Origin: Batillaria attramentaria
Taxonomy: Eukaryota > Mollusca > Gastropoda > Batillariidae
DNA: 64,000 nucleotides
Assembly (NCBI GenBank): GCA_018292915.2
Contig: JACVVK020000035.1
Coordinates: 2,032,501 to 2,096,500 of the forward strand
Reading direction: 5' to 3'
Shown here: in pieces, positions 10,975-23,201 of the stretch
How positions within the stretch are numbered: position 1 is the stretch's first letter
How the letters are laid out: every line of letters begins with the position of its first letter
Program-made: the position numbers and the translations under genes
The notes under the pieces: generated by a model
What the model saw: the letters and a program-made list of their open reading frames with translations, nothing else
What the model was told of the DNA's origin: nothing
Database searches by the model: none

Positions 10975-13900
10975 TCACGTTCTCCCTCTCCTGTTGTGTG
11001 GTGGGTCTCCATTGCTGTCGCTCTCACTTCCACTTTCCCATTCACTGTTCTTCCTGCTTTTTTTGCCAGTGGCCTGAGCGTCCGTTTGCCACTCGGCCTG
11101 CAGCTGGGACAGCATCTCTTGCGTCAAAAGTCCCTTCTCAATCAGCTGCGATGCTAGCCGCCCCCTCCCAACACTCGCCCCTCCACTATTCCCACCGTTG
11201 TTTTTTGCAGAGTTCTTTGCCTGCAGGAACGAAGCTGACAGGCGTGGGCTGTATCTCGAATCCGATCCCTGTGACTCGTTCGTCTTTGATGCAGACGTCC
11301 GCTTGCTCTGTATGTCCCTTTCATCATCGAAACGCAGTTCAGATTCGAACCCAGCATTTTTCAGACTTCGGTGCTTGATCTCGAAATCGTCTTCATCGTC
11401 GATCAGGGCCCCGTCGGTCTTGGCTTCGGCAGCACGCACAAGGCGAGTGATGTTGGACACCCCCAGCTGTATCACCTGGTCCAGTTCACGCTGCATGTCA
11501 CGCACGTGGTCCGTGTCCGGAAACATGTCCCCAAAACGGTAACTGGAGAAAGGGAAAGTGTTACAATGAGAGGGTGTTTGTTTCTCCATGGGTACTCCCT
11601 AAGACAGGCCAACTCATAGCTGCACTGTTCTTGGCTCACCGCAAAACAACATCGACAAATACACACTAAGAGTAAGAAAGATAATAATGGAGCACACTGA
11701 TTGTATAGAGTACGTTTCCAGTGAAATTGTATTTTGGTACTACATGTTTTTGGGGGTGAAGCAAGATTTGCTTTCTTTTTTCTTCCCCTGGTCATCATTT
11801 TTCTTGTTGTTGTTGGGTTTTTTTTAACCCGAGTGTAATTGTGTTTTATCCAGTTTTGTTTGTGGGAAACCGGGATCGCCTAACAGTAGAGTGTTGGACT
11901 TTCAATGCTTAGGTCGTGAGTTCAAATCCCGGCTGGGGCAAATATTTGTGCTGGCCTTTCCGCATTGCCTCATCTTTAATATCACCCACATATGGTGGAA
12001 AAGGACATTACGCTCCCAAAACCCACCCCCTATTTTTGTTTCTTGTCATTATTTGTGGTTGTTTTCCTTTGTGCGGGGACTTGTTCTTGCTGACTTAGCA
12101 TTTTCATGTAACCTATTTTCACTTAGCTTACTGACGATAGGCTGTCACGTCAAGGAGGGAACACTTACCTGAGCCACAGGTAGAGGTCCAGCACGTCAAA
12201 CACACCCTCCAGGTGCACAAGATCAGCGATGACTGACGGGGTGGCAAATGGCCAGCCAATTTGTCGACAAAGCCAGTCCAGCGTCAGTGGCTCATTACGG
12301 CTGAACTGACGTGCAAACTGAAAAGGTAAGAATAGGTAGTTTACCTTCATAGTTCTGCAAAACCATGATCTTACAGACAAAGCTGCATCACACAGAAACT
12401 GACATGTCACAAAACATATTTTTTTTAAAAAAAGGGGGGGGGGGGGGGGCACACCTACGTCAATTAAGAATTAATCTATATTCATCGGTGTGTTCTACCC
12501 TTAATTCCCGAATGTATTTGACGCAGATTTTTTTCTTTTTCACAAATGTGATTATTTTCCGTAAATACCATTGTAATTATGTTATCATTATGGTAATAAT
12601 ATTTAGTATTCTCTCAGAATATTTTAAATTTTCTAGGCTTTCACTTGATCCTTTTAATTTGTAACTGATGTCATGGTTTTAGGACAAGACTAAGTTATGA
12701 CACTGTTGACTCCTTGATATGAATAAGGTGGCCAGCAACAACTGCTTCAATGGGGAGACACACTCCTACAACTGGCAACAAATGATAAGGAAAAATCTAA
12801 AGAAATTCTTCAGTACAGGACAAGAGCCTTCACCTTGAGAAACATCGTGCAGACAAACGGCTGTTTCTTTGGGATGGGCGCACAGCAAAACACGTAGCGA
12901 ACACGCAGCTGAAGAGGAACATGCTCGATCATGTCCGCCAGGAATTTGAAATCATCCACGTTACACATGAAGTACTTGTCACTGTCCAGCTGTGATAATG
13001 TCACAAAGATGTCCTGCAAAGTATCAACATATGGGAATGCCATATAAAATACAGAACCAAAGCACGGTCGTGATTTCATTACACTGAACTATCAAAGCAG
13101 CACAGTTTTTAACACTGAAACGGCTGTCATGGCTTCAACAGGAAGAAAAAAAAAAAAAAAAAATGAGATCAATTTCTTGTGTTGGATGCACAGACACACC
13201 CCCCCCCCCTCACACACACACACACACACAAAGAAACTCTGGACATGGCTAACTCATGTGATTTGTCCTCTCAACTTGTAGAGTACTTAGCACATCATCT
13301 GAACAATAAAACTTGTTTTTAAAAAAAAAACAAAAAAAAACTCACAATGAGATTGGACAGTGTTGCATGAGGCAGGTGGTAGGCGAACAGCTCAATCTGA
13401 TCTGCTGTGGGGTGTAAACCTGCTTGCTGAAAAGGAAACAAGACATTTTAACATGTGTTTGTGTGCAGGAGAGGAATGCAAGCATTTTCTTCTAGATTAC
13501 TTCCCTTGCACTGTCAGACGTGCCTGACCATGCAGACCTTCAAATAAGCTCCGTTAGTAAAAGAGTGACATCAACACTACAATGCATTATTGCCTTTCTT
13601 CTCAGTTGGCTCAGTGCCAACCTGTGAGAGGCAAAAACTGTGCAGGTGTTTAAACGATACAATACTAGACACCACCAAAAACAGCTCAGAACAATTGTGA
13701 GTCCAGCCATGTCGGAAGACAGACACCAATCCCAGTGGAAGAAAAGGCTGGCCGCACACAATAGTGTTGACCCGATCCACCAGCTCCAGCGACACCAGCA
13801 GACAATCCTCTTCAGACTGAGGACTGGCCACTGCAGACTACTGGGCCACCTCAACAGACTCAAGATTGCCCACACAGATAAATGTCCATGGGGCACTGAA

Positions 13901-15557
13901 TCCCACATCCCAGATGTCAAACCTGGCCAGAGGGCGCAGAGCTACACGTGCAGCTTTGGGGGAGCCATCATAACGTGGAGAAGACTGGGATTCATAGCGA
14001 CTGGGCTGCAGGTCTGACGCAACCCGTCAAATCGACCGCAGAAGAAGGAAGATGGACCTTTAGAAATAAACTTACCTCTATGGGATCAATCTTGCGGCTG
14101 ACAACTTCTTTCAACAGGTTCAGGTCGTCCCGCCTGAAGGTCGTCACTTCTCCATTTTCATAGGCTGTGTTGTAGCGTCCTGCACGACCTGCGATCTGAA
14201 GGGCCTGTGATGTACTGATGACGTCCATTTCCTTTTCACCTGTTTCTGTTAGGTGCGGCTTCATCAGGGAGTAGAAAACAATCCGCTTTATGGCCCTGCA
14301 CAGAGAAATGTTGAACTCTGTTAACGTTCTGTAAAGAATGATGTTTTCGCCATTAAAAATAAAATAAATTTTAAAAAGCTGACACAAGCCCAAAATTTGA
14401 GGAATATGTAAGGGAGATAACCCATTCAAACCTGTTTTCAATTGTCTAATTTCTTTTTCTTTTCTTTTTTTTGATTACATTCTCTCGTTCAAGTTTCAAC
14501 CCCCCCCCCCCCCCCCCCAAAAAAAAAAAAGGGGGTGGGGAAAAAATGAAAAAACAAAAAAAAACCCAGCTTACAGGTTGAGACCCATGCCAATGGCATC
14601 TGTGGCGATCATGATTTTGCAGGGGTCACTTGGATCATTGAACTTTGCTGCCTGCGCCAATTTGGTGCCTAAAAACAAAGAAAAAAGGGATGTACATTTG
14701 ATGTCACTGTAAACTACAGGTAATCTCTCACACCCTCATAATACAATTTACCCTTTCCTGTGCTCTACAGCTGATGTCAAATAACATCAAGGAAAATGTA
14801 GGAATTAAACTTAATAATAGGATACTATTCACCTTGCCTATTTGTCTAATTTTCAAACATAAAATACTCAGTATCATCATGCGCAAACACCTAAAGAACA
14901 GTTATCTGAACTCTTCAAACAGAACAAATTATTAGACTGATGTCACATGGGAATGTGCATACGTACAGCGAACATGGTGTTGTTCCATGTTTCTTGTACA
15001 ACATGCGGCTACAACATGCCTTTGTCCAAATTTTTCTGGAGCGTGTTTTGAGCTGTTTTCCATGTTTGTTCAAACAAAAACATCTCCAGTGTGTCATGAG
15101 CCTTGATTTGTCCCCGGACAAGGCTATCTGGCCAGATCTATTGTCATGTAAGTATGTTTTGAAAGACAAAGTATTCAGACAGATCACAGAACATGCATAG
15201 CTAACGGACTAATAGTGCAATCAGGTGCAGCTTTTTGCGGTAGTTTGTCAAGGATGATGTCGCATCTCACCTGGTGGCAGTCCACCGTAAATAACAGCAC
15301 ACTCCTTGCCCATGGACTCCAGCTGCCTACTGATGTAGTAGATGTCTTTCTTGCTGAAGCACACGATGCAGTCACCGGGACGTATGTTCTCAAATTTCTC
15401 TGGAAAAAATATTCAGCGGTTAGAAAATGGGAATATGTACAACTTACATACATTGTTTCTGGAAACCTCAGTTATGAGTTGGACTACTTGGACCAAGTTT
15501 TGACCTGTGTACAGCCAGTTGCCCCTTCAACATTTGGGCTTAAATTAAGCGAATGAG

Positions 15558-15631
<74 letters not shown>

Positions 15632-18600
15632 TCATGACCGAGTCACTGTGCATGCATCACGGCCGCCCAAGAAAAGAATTGGGAATATCACACTCACCAA
15701 CAGCACGGTCAAGATATTCCAGCTGAGTTAGTCTCTTGTACCTCCGAACCTTGGCAGAATACAAAATGGTATGCTATCAAAAGGTACGTCCACACGATGA
15801 AAAAATAATGATATACATCAGAAAAAGAAAAAAAAAACAATAGGCTAGGCAAACAATGCAGGACTAGCGTGTACAGCTTATGTGTGTACATGGAGACAAA
15901 CATCCACAAATCATGACTGAACAGGAATCATCATACCCAAAATTTCAAACACTATCCACAGCTACGCCAAAACAAATGACATTTACATTTCTTTCTTTAT
16001 TCCCTCTCTTTTTTTTTTCTTTTTTTTGAAGGGAGGGGGAGGAGGCCTACAACCGTTGTGGTGATGCTTGTTTGTTTTTTGTTGCACCAACCTTATGGAA
16101 CTATCTTCCAGCGAATCTGAGAAATGTGCCCACACCGTTTTTAAGAGCATTCTTAACGCAAGCCTATTTCGCACAGCCTGCAAGTAATTTTCTGTGTAAC
16201 CTATCAGTTGTACCAGTGTACGTTTGTCCATCTTTGTAAAGCGTCCACTAGAGCTGGTGAGTGATCGGCTCATTGAGTTTTATTCTAAAGAAATACACCC
16301 TACAAATACCGTTTATTATTATTACAAAAATGTTATCAATTGTAGTGTACCCACTTCCATTTCATCCCCAGTTCCTATCATGAGTTCCTGCACAAGGTCG
16401 ATGGTTGACGCCTCCCCACACAGGTGAACTTCATGTGCACACAGTCCTAGCAATGCTCGCGTCCACGCCCAGCCTCTCTGTGGGTCTCGAATCTGCTGGA
16501 TTTCGTCGATAATCGCCACCTCATCTACACAATGAGTCGTGTGCGAAATCAATTGGCGTTTACCGTTAAACACAAACCTGCACAGCAGCTAAACCATCAT
16601 GAATATCAAGACATTATGTTTATTGTTGCTAAGAAACACGGGTTTGATTGGGAGACATGAAACAGATCTTTCTTTCTTCTTTTTTCTTTTCTTGAAGTGG
16701 CAGAAGCAAAATGATCAAGTAGCACTCATTTCATGCCCTTGGTGATGTGCCCAGTACATCTACAGAAACTGGTCAAACGGTAGCAGCACAAGTCTGTGAA
16801 AAGTCTGTCCCCAAAACTGCATGCTAGTTTAATTTTACATCACAGCCATTAGAGTCAAGCAGGGCCTCAAATCAAAAACACCACCACCACACTGAGTTAT
16901 GGACTAAATAGGTGTCAGCACTGTGTACTTCCTCACATGGTGTTGTGACGCTGGCCATCTCTACAGTGCAGGCTACATGATCAGATGCTATATCGTCTTC
17001 AGCGGCGTAGCGACGCTCTTCACCAGTCACAAGATCACAAGGTGTTCCCTGCAAGGACACGAGCATGTGGTGGAACATAATATATGGAAAAAAAATAAAC
17101 TATTGACAATGACTGTATGAAAGACAGTAATCTGGCGCAGCCCCTTATCACCATCTGATGATCGCCAGTGATGAGCCAAACAAGATACATGTAGTGTTTC
17201 ATTTTCCAACTTCTACTTTCAAAACTTAGCCTGTGAGACCTCAGCCAGAAATGAGCAAAGTAAAAAGCTACGGACCTTTCATCCAGTGCTATCAACGTTT
17301 CCTTGAACTCACATGAACTTGTACATGTACTATAAAACAAGCACATATCCTATTCAATGGATGGCAGATAACACAACAAATAAAAAGTTCAATCAAACCA
17401 ACAGCAAACATTTACTTGTATCTATAGGTAAATCATTCAAATCTTACAGCACTGTTGCTTTTGTGGAAAACTTCTGACGCAAGCAGTTTGAGTGGTCCAC
17501 AGTAGACACCGGAATTGGCCGTCAGGAACCTCTGCAGCGCATGGTGGGTTTTGCCACTGTTGGTGGGACCTGCGTGGAAAATGATTTTCCGCTGGATGCC
17601 ACGTGCCTCAGGATACCTACAATTACAAATCAAAATCACTCAAAACCAATGTGAAGGAAAGTGATGCATGTACCTGCTATCACTAATCAGGCTGGGGAAT
17701 TGCTGAGGGAAAAGAAAAAAAAAAACCCTAAAATTTGGGACCTCTTGGGAACACCCAACTTTAATAAAACAAATGTTAGCATTTTTAAAGGCATTTGGTA
17801 GCCTCTCCTGGTACCCGAAAGTAAAATATTGCCTTGGTACTGACATGTACATCAAAAATGAAGTTAGACTGTCCCATAAATTATGGTATTACAAGTATCA
17901 TGATACATGTGTATGTGTCGGGGGGGGGGGGGGGGGGCTAAAAGGATAGGAAATTTGGCTGAAAAATGCCAAATAACTGAAAATTCCCCAGCCTGTGCTA
18001 CAGTCAAACCTGCCATGGCGGTCACCTGTATAAGCCATGCCACTGTCCAACTCGGTCACCCCAGAGGATCCCCGAGCGTTTTCCCTCTATATATGCACTG
18101 TATAACCAGGTCACTGTCTAACGCGGTCGTGCCACCTATTTTGGCAGTCCCAAACGACCTTTCACACTGTACAAGGCAGTCACTTTGTTGTGTAGTGACC
18201 GCCGTCGGGCCCCTGCTGTGTTCTCAACTGACGAGACAGACTTCCTAACTGCTTGACAAGCCAGGATTAGCCACGCCGCGGCTCACTGACACGCGCCTCC
18301 CCCTCCGAGTGAATAGCCGGGGGATTGGTGGGGGTGAGGGGGTGGCTGTTAGCGTCGTCCTTTTGATTGCTTTGCAATCAGTACGAGGTCTGTAGGAAAC
18401 GGTCAGCTTTGTGTTTGTAAACCAATCAACTTCCAAGGTGTATGAATACATGAAGGTGTTGTCACCCTGTTTGTCGTTTCTATTGCTTCTGATTGAGACG
18501 ACGACGTGTTAATGTGCGTGAATCCGCTGTCAGCAGGAAGCTTGTTGCATTGTCAGTCGATCACCTGACTGTCTTGCCGAAAGAACACTGTATGTGCGTG

Positions 18601-21216
18601 CGTGCGTGCACTTTTTAAGTGTCAGACTGATGGGTGCGTTTAGCGTCTTTGTCAATGCCAGATGAAACTGAAACTGAAGCGGACCGACTTCGCTAAACTG
18701 TAAAAATGAAAAGCATCAGTTTGAGTCTGTCTCCGTTTGAATGCAAGTCCGTCGTCCGAGAGAGAGAGAGAGAGAGAGAGAGGTGGAGCATTTGCAGAAC
18801 GCGGGACTGAAACGTGTGCATGTACAATGTACTGTAAGAAAATCCCGTGGCTGCAGAATCAGCTCTATCATGTGAGCGAATATGCTCAGTCAAGCGGCAG
18901 TTTCCTTCTGTATGACTTGATAATATGGCCCTATGTAAGGCTGTGACAGTGAACAAGGCGAATCGATGTACAATGTACATGTACTTAAAAAGGTACATAT
19001 ACACATAAACACATGCATTTCATGCATACCAGAGATATTTGATGTATTTTCAAGTGTATAGAGAGCTTTAGGCGAGCCCTGTTGTCAGCTCATAACACGT
19101 GCACCGCTAGAGTATTCATTGGGTGACATGCTAGCTGTTGACATGCCTTCCTGGATAACCCGGTCACCTGTCTAAGGCGGCCAGTTTGACCCAGTCCCTT
19201 GGGTGACCGCCTTACACAGGTTTGACTGTATATACTCTGTTATAATTTCAATTTTTATAAAAAATGAAAAAAAAATTCCAAACTGCACTTGTCATGGATG
19301 GCATAGGGTCACACACACACACACACACACACACCGTTGACATTATATGACTCACCAGTTTGCTGGCAGTCTGAGATCACTGATTTTGCGCAAATCCTCC
19401 ATGCAGTCCAAATGTGGAAAGATCTCACGTGCATGACGCAAGAAATAGGGGAACAGGTCATCAATGTGACCTGTACATAAAGAGATCAATAATACACACA
19501 CACAAAACTGCAAGACTCAAAAGTTCCACCACATATGATGAGATCAGGGCAGGATGAGATCAGGGCAAAGGTCAAAACTGACGATGAACTTTTGATAGAT
19601 GAAAATGATGTTCTTAGGGTCCTTAAGCGTACCAAGGAGAGGAAAAGCCCGGGTCCAGATAATATTAGTGGGCGTGTGGTTAAGTCATGCGCCGAACAAT
19701 TGTGTGGCATCTTCCACCACATCTTTCAGCTCTCGCTTAATCTTCAAAAAGTTCCAAGACTCTGGAAACAGTCCACTATTGTGCCTCTTGCTAAGAAGCA
19801 GCCTACCAAGTCTCTTAATGATTTCCGGCCTGTTGCCCTTACTTCGATCATCATGAAATCCTTTGAGAAGATCATTCAGTCTCTCATTCACAGGGATACC
19901 CTACACTTGCTTGATCCCTTGCAGTTTGCGTATAGAGCGGGGAGAGGGGTTGAAGATGCCATTCTTACTTTGTTAAACCTTGTTTACAAACATCTGGAGG
20001 GAAGCAGGACTCATGCACGTGTTTTGTTCGCTGATCTGTCCAGTGCCTTTAATACGGTTCAGCCGCATTTGTTAGCGGAAAAAATGATCTCACGCTTTGA
20101 CGTAAACCCTACTCTTGCAGGATGGACACTGGATTTTTTGACTAATAGATCTCAAAGGGTCAGAGTAAACGGGTGTCTGTCCGATTTTCGTCTGTCTTCA
20201 ACGGGCTCGCCCCAAGGGTGCTGCCTGTCACCATTTTTATACATCCTATACACTGATGATTGTCGAAGTCAGCATGATGGAAGTTTTATTTTGAAATTTT
20301 CAGATGACTCTGCCATTGTCAGCCTGCTTCGTGATAATGATTCTGACCATGGTCCTGTTGTTGATGAGTTTTTTACTTGGTGCCGTAACTCCTTTCTTCA
20401 TCTTAATGTGGAAAAAACAAAAGACATGTGCATTGACTTTAGAAAGAATCCACAGCCCCCCAATCCCACCGTCATTGATGGACGGACCGTTGAGATCGTG
20501 GAACAGTATAAGTACTTAGGTACACTTATTGACAACAGACTAGGGTGGGAGGGAAATACTGACGCTATTTGCAGTAAAGCTCACCAACGCATGTTCTTTC
20601 TAAGGAAGCTCAGGCAGTTCAGCGTTGACAATACCATTTTAACACTTTTTTACAGGGCTTTTATTGAAAGTGTTTTAACATTTTCTTTGGTCTGTTGGTT
20701 TGGTAATGCTAGTGTCAAGCAAAAGAACAGGCTCTCAAGGATTGTGAACTTATGCAGTAAAATCATTGGTGATCAGCAGCATAGTCTGTCTGATCTGTAC
20801 GAAAGGCAGATATTAAGGAAGGCGAGATCTGTCTTGAGCAGCGATCAGCACCCGTTGCATTGTCAGTTCGAAACTTTACCCTCAGGTCGGCGTTTTAGGG
20901 TGCCGCAGATAAAAACCAACAGATTCAAGTTTTCTTTCATTCCAGAGGCAGTAGGCCTACTTAACCAATCTTAATTGGAATCTTTAACGCGTGTGCTGAT
21001 TGCCGTCCAGGTGGTGCCGTTTTAGTAAGCTTGCGTAAATTGGGTGTGTGAGTGTGTGTGCGCGCGTGCGCGCATGTGTTGTGTCGGTGTGTGAGTGCGT
21101 GTGTGTGAGGGCATGAGTGTGCCTGGTGATAGTCTTTTACTATAATTTTACCTTTTCAGTGAAGGGTTGTAGTTCCGTCTTAACAGGGGCGTTCAATGAG
21201 AGCGTGGTTTTTTAGG

Positions 21217-21265
<49 letters not shown>

Positions 21266-22836
21266 TGTTATCGCTGTGATATTATATATCTTACTATTGG
21301 GACATGTTATATTGTGTATGTGATTGTCTTTTTTTTTACGCCGCAACCGAATTGCCTCCTCTTGAGGACAATAAAGAATTATTGAATTGAATTGAATTGA
21401 ATAAAAAGATCCTTTAGCATAAAATTCTGCTACAGAGTTACATGTTTCAGCACACTTCAAAACTGGTCACTGATACAGTCAAGTGTCACCAAAAGGTATT
21501 AAAGTTTACACTGCCTTTGCACGGTGATGCACACCCCAAAATAAGGCAAACTGACAGGGGATTTGACTGACACCCCCCCCCCCCCTTTTACTCTTAAAAT
21601 TACATGCCTGGCAGTCAGATGTTGGAGAAACAGGGAAGACTGCCTTACCTGCACCCTGCAAGATGTCACTGACGATGACATGAAGATCAACCGGCAGATG
21701 CTCAGATTCCACCACAAATTTTCGAAAGCTCAGGTAGGACTGATGGAAAAGACGTTCTGGAAATACACATGTCCAAAGTGTCACATGTTTACTGGTTTTA
21801 AATTTTAAAAAAACAAAATTAAAAAAAAACCCACTTTTTTAAAAAAGGGACAGAGATGTTTGGGAGTGTTGGCAGAAAAATAGTTTGGGCAGACAACAGA
21901 GAATCCAATGCTGTGAATGATAAGTGATAAGTCTATAAAGCAATTTTTATCGTGACCATAGTACATTAGTAGTGCTCTAAACTTACTGTCAAGTCCATGT
22001 TCAGCAGCCAGTGTTTTTACGACAGGTCGTCTGTAGAATTCATTCAACAGCTTCAGCATGTCCTCTGAAAATAAATCACAAAAAGCCATCACATAATCTT
22101 ATCTATACTTTCTGAAGATTCGTTTCCTTTTTATCTAATATGGATTTACTCAGAAAGCGCCGACACTTGAGACAGAATCTACTTGAAATCGCTGCTAACT
22201 GCAGACACTAAACCATGTGATTTTCAGGGTGCATCTATGTTAACCCCTTTGGATTCACTTGCTCTGTGCATCCTTTGCACGCTTGTCATTGGTTCTGACT
22301 GATGCTGGAACCTAGAATACAAGTTGACAAGCTAAAGTCTTTAAAATTAATCATTCAAAAGCTTGTCATTTTAGGTTGTCGTGTCAGGATGTATCATAGC
22401 TGTGTGTATGTAACGTGTATGTGACGTGTATATCATGTGTAACTGTATGTAATGTGACATATTTCATATGTATGTATCTCCACCCTACTATTGTGAGGCG
22501 CCCAGAGCTCCAGCAGGAGGTTGGGCGCCAGACAAATCCTCATTATTATTATTATTATGTCATGAATGCAGTGTGTTTGTAGTTGAACTTACCTTTCTTT
22601 AAGAGACCCGTAAGCTCTGCACCAACATTTATGTCATCTAAAGAGCCGGTGGTGGGTCTGATGCTGAGTGGCTGGATCAAGGTACTGAGGTCCTTATCTT
22701 TGCTGGAGGACGACTTTCGCCGCACAAATGATGACATTGCAAGAGGGCTGATTTCAGAAAGCTGCGCTGGTCTAGGCCTGACATGCAGCATTTCTAGCCT
22801 TAGCCTCGCAAGTCGACGACACATCCTTGCAGCCAT
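10975..22836 (-). CDS. SUPV3L1: SUPV3L1 / SUV3 mitochondrial ATP-dependent RNA helicase (822 aa, 15 exons)
   Basis: Coding exons (minus) are 22836-22593, 22064-21987, 21756-21649, 19470-19356, 17616-17448, 17048-16937, 16524-16355, 15749-15698, 15399-15271, 14668-14575, 14295-14076, 13426-13346, 13013-12834, 12317-12169 and 11542-10975. They sum to 2469 nt with every phase matching. The protein follows human SUPV3L1 throughout. It has an Arg-rich N terminus consistent with a mitochondrial transit peptide, Walker A GPTNSGKT at 198-205, DEIQ at 282-285, motif [12 protein letters not shown] at 414-424, motif [10 protein letters not shown] at 457-464, and the C-terminal segment [22 protein letters not shown]3 unwinds RNA and, with PNPase, degrades mitochondrial RNA. 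Human SUPV3L1 is 786 aa; the extra length is mostly a Ser/Asp/Lys-rich tail. Exon 7 uses a GTGGGT donor, chosen because it alone restores the frame to VRRYKRL. Introns hold a LINE (intron 3), a pogo-type element (intron 4) and LINE fragments (introns 7 and 11). Confidence 0.96.
11863..12033 (+). mobile_element. tRNA-derived SINE, family 2, copy c
   Basis: It carries the family head (AACAGTAGAGTGTTGGACTT, GAGTTCAAATCCCGGC) and tail (GTGCTGGCCTTTCCGCATTG, GGTGGAAAAGGACATTACGC). It lies antisense in intron 14 of SUPV3L1. Confidence 0.83.
13600..14040 (+). mobile_element. LINE C-terminal fragment in SUPV3L1 intron 11
   Basis: An open frame of about 125 codons at 13640-14017 includes [20 protein letters not shown] followed by a Cys residue ([10 protein letters not shown]). 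This matches the layout of the C-terminal region after the RNase H domain of non-LTR elements, where a LRTGHxxLxxHLxRxxI stretch precedes a CPxCG knuckle. Only this portion is present, so it is a dead fragment, antisense to the host gene. Confidence 0.7.
15559..15625 (+). repeat. (TG)n microsatellite in SUPV3L1 intron 8
   Basis: A pure TG run of about 32 units ends in (AG)3. It lies between exons 9 and 8 of SUPV3L1. Confidence 0.9.
16084..16330 (+). mobile_element. LINE 3'-end fragment in SUPV3L1 intron 7
   Basis: The plus strand reads [20 protein letters not shown] and on to [14 protein letters not shown]. This is the motif near the C terminus of CR1/L2-type reverse transcriptase proteins (xWNxLPxxLR). 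It is followed by a short 3' region ending in TTTATTATTATT, consistent with the 3' terminus of a heavily 5'-truncated copy. Confidence 0.7.
18001..19228. mobile_element. pogo/Tigger-like element with TA duplication in SUPV3L1 intron 4
   Basis: The left end begins TA/CAGTCAAACCTGCCATGGCG and the right end finishes ACACAGGTTTGACTG/TA. The ends are inverted repeats (CAGTCAAACCTG, then a shared GGCGGTCACC), flanked by the TA duplication of Tc1/mariner-pogo elements. Subterminal words such as GGTCACCTGTCTAA recur at both ends. The 1228-bp interior has no transposase frame, so it is non-autonomous. The 5-kb class of autonomous relatives is not in the window. Confidence 0.82.
19490..21400 (+). mobile_element. 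CR1/L2-like non-LTR retrotransposon, 5'-truncated, in SUPV3L1 intron 3
   Basis: An open frame at 19535-20974 (479 codons) is an almost complete reverse transcriptase: [10 protein letters not shown] and the PIVPLAKK-like stretch, DFRPVALTS, motif [12 protein letters not shown] (about residue 164), motif B TGSPQGC (about 221), and motif C FSDD (about 255) in place of the usual YADD. After it come [12 protein letters not shown], a thumb region and the C-terminal LPSGRRF block. No endonuclease domain precedes it, so the 5' end is truncated. The 3' UTR ends GACAATAAAGAATTATTGAA followed by (TTGAA)n, the short-repeat tail typical of CR1/L2-group elements. The closest remembered match is to Rex1-type RT proteins; the clade is inferred. 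The insertion is antisense to SUPV3L1, and a target duplication is not clear. The intact frame suggests a fairly young copy. Confidence 0.88.
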
Positions 22837-23201
22837 CGTTCAGAGTTTCATCTAGTGACAAGAACTTCTGAAGTTAGTATTTTGCGAAGAAATCGAACTG
22901 TCTGACCATACCTCAGGCGTGTTGTCAGGGCGCAGCCATCTTTGCTGAGCATGGAGAGCCAGCGAAGAAAATGCGAAAACGTCTTTTTGTTTCAAGAGTT
23001 ATATTTGTAGAAAACATGTGTAATACGTAATTTTATGTTTTGTCAATCGAAATGATAATGCTAGTTAACATATGCTACGTGAAAAGTTTTCGAAACTAAA
23101 GTAGTATGGCTCGATTTGAACTCAGCGGCAACAATCTTGTTTACAAAATGTCTGCTACTGAGAGAAAAATGACTCTTTGAAAAGACGATTTATCAGCAGC
23201 C
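22837..23201. promoter_or_regulatory. Head-to-head intergenic region, likely bidirectional promoter
   Basis: The SUPV3L1 ATG (minus, 22836) and the ALMS1-like ATG (plus, 23202) diverge across 365 bases with no transposable element between them. No TATA box is evident, which is usual for shared promoters of housekeeping genes. The 5' UTRs of both genes must lie here unless extra upstream exons exist. Shared regulation is inferred from geometry only. Confidence 0.6.

Noticed and set aside
16351..16354. SUPV3L1 exon 7 ending four bases later at a GTACAC donor
   Set aside because: That donor would put exon 8 out of frame; GTGGGT at 16354 restores the conserved EVRxYKRL sequence.
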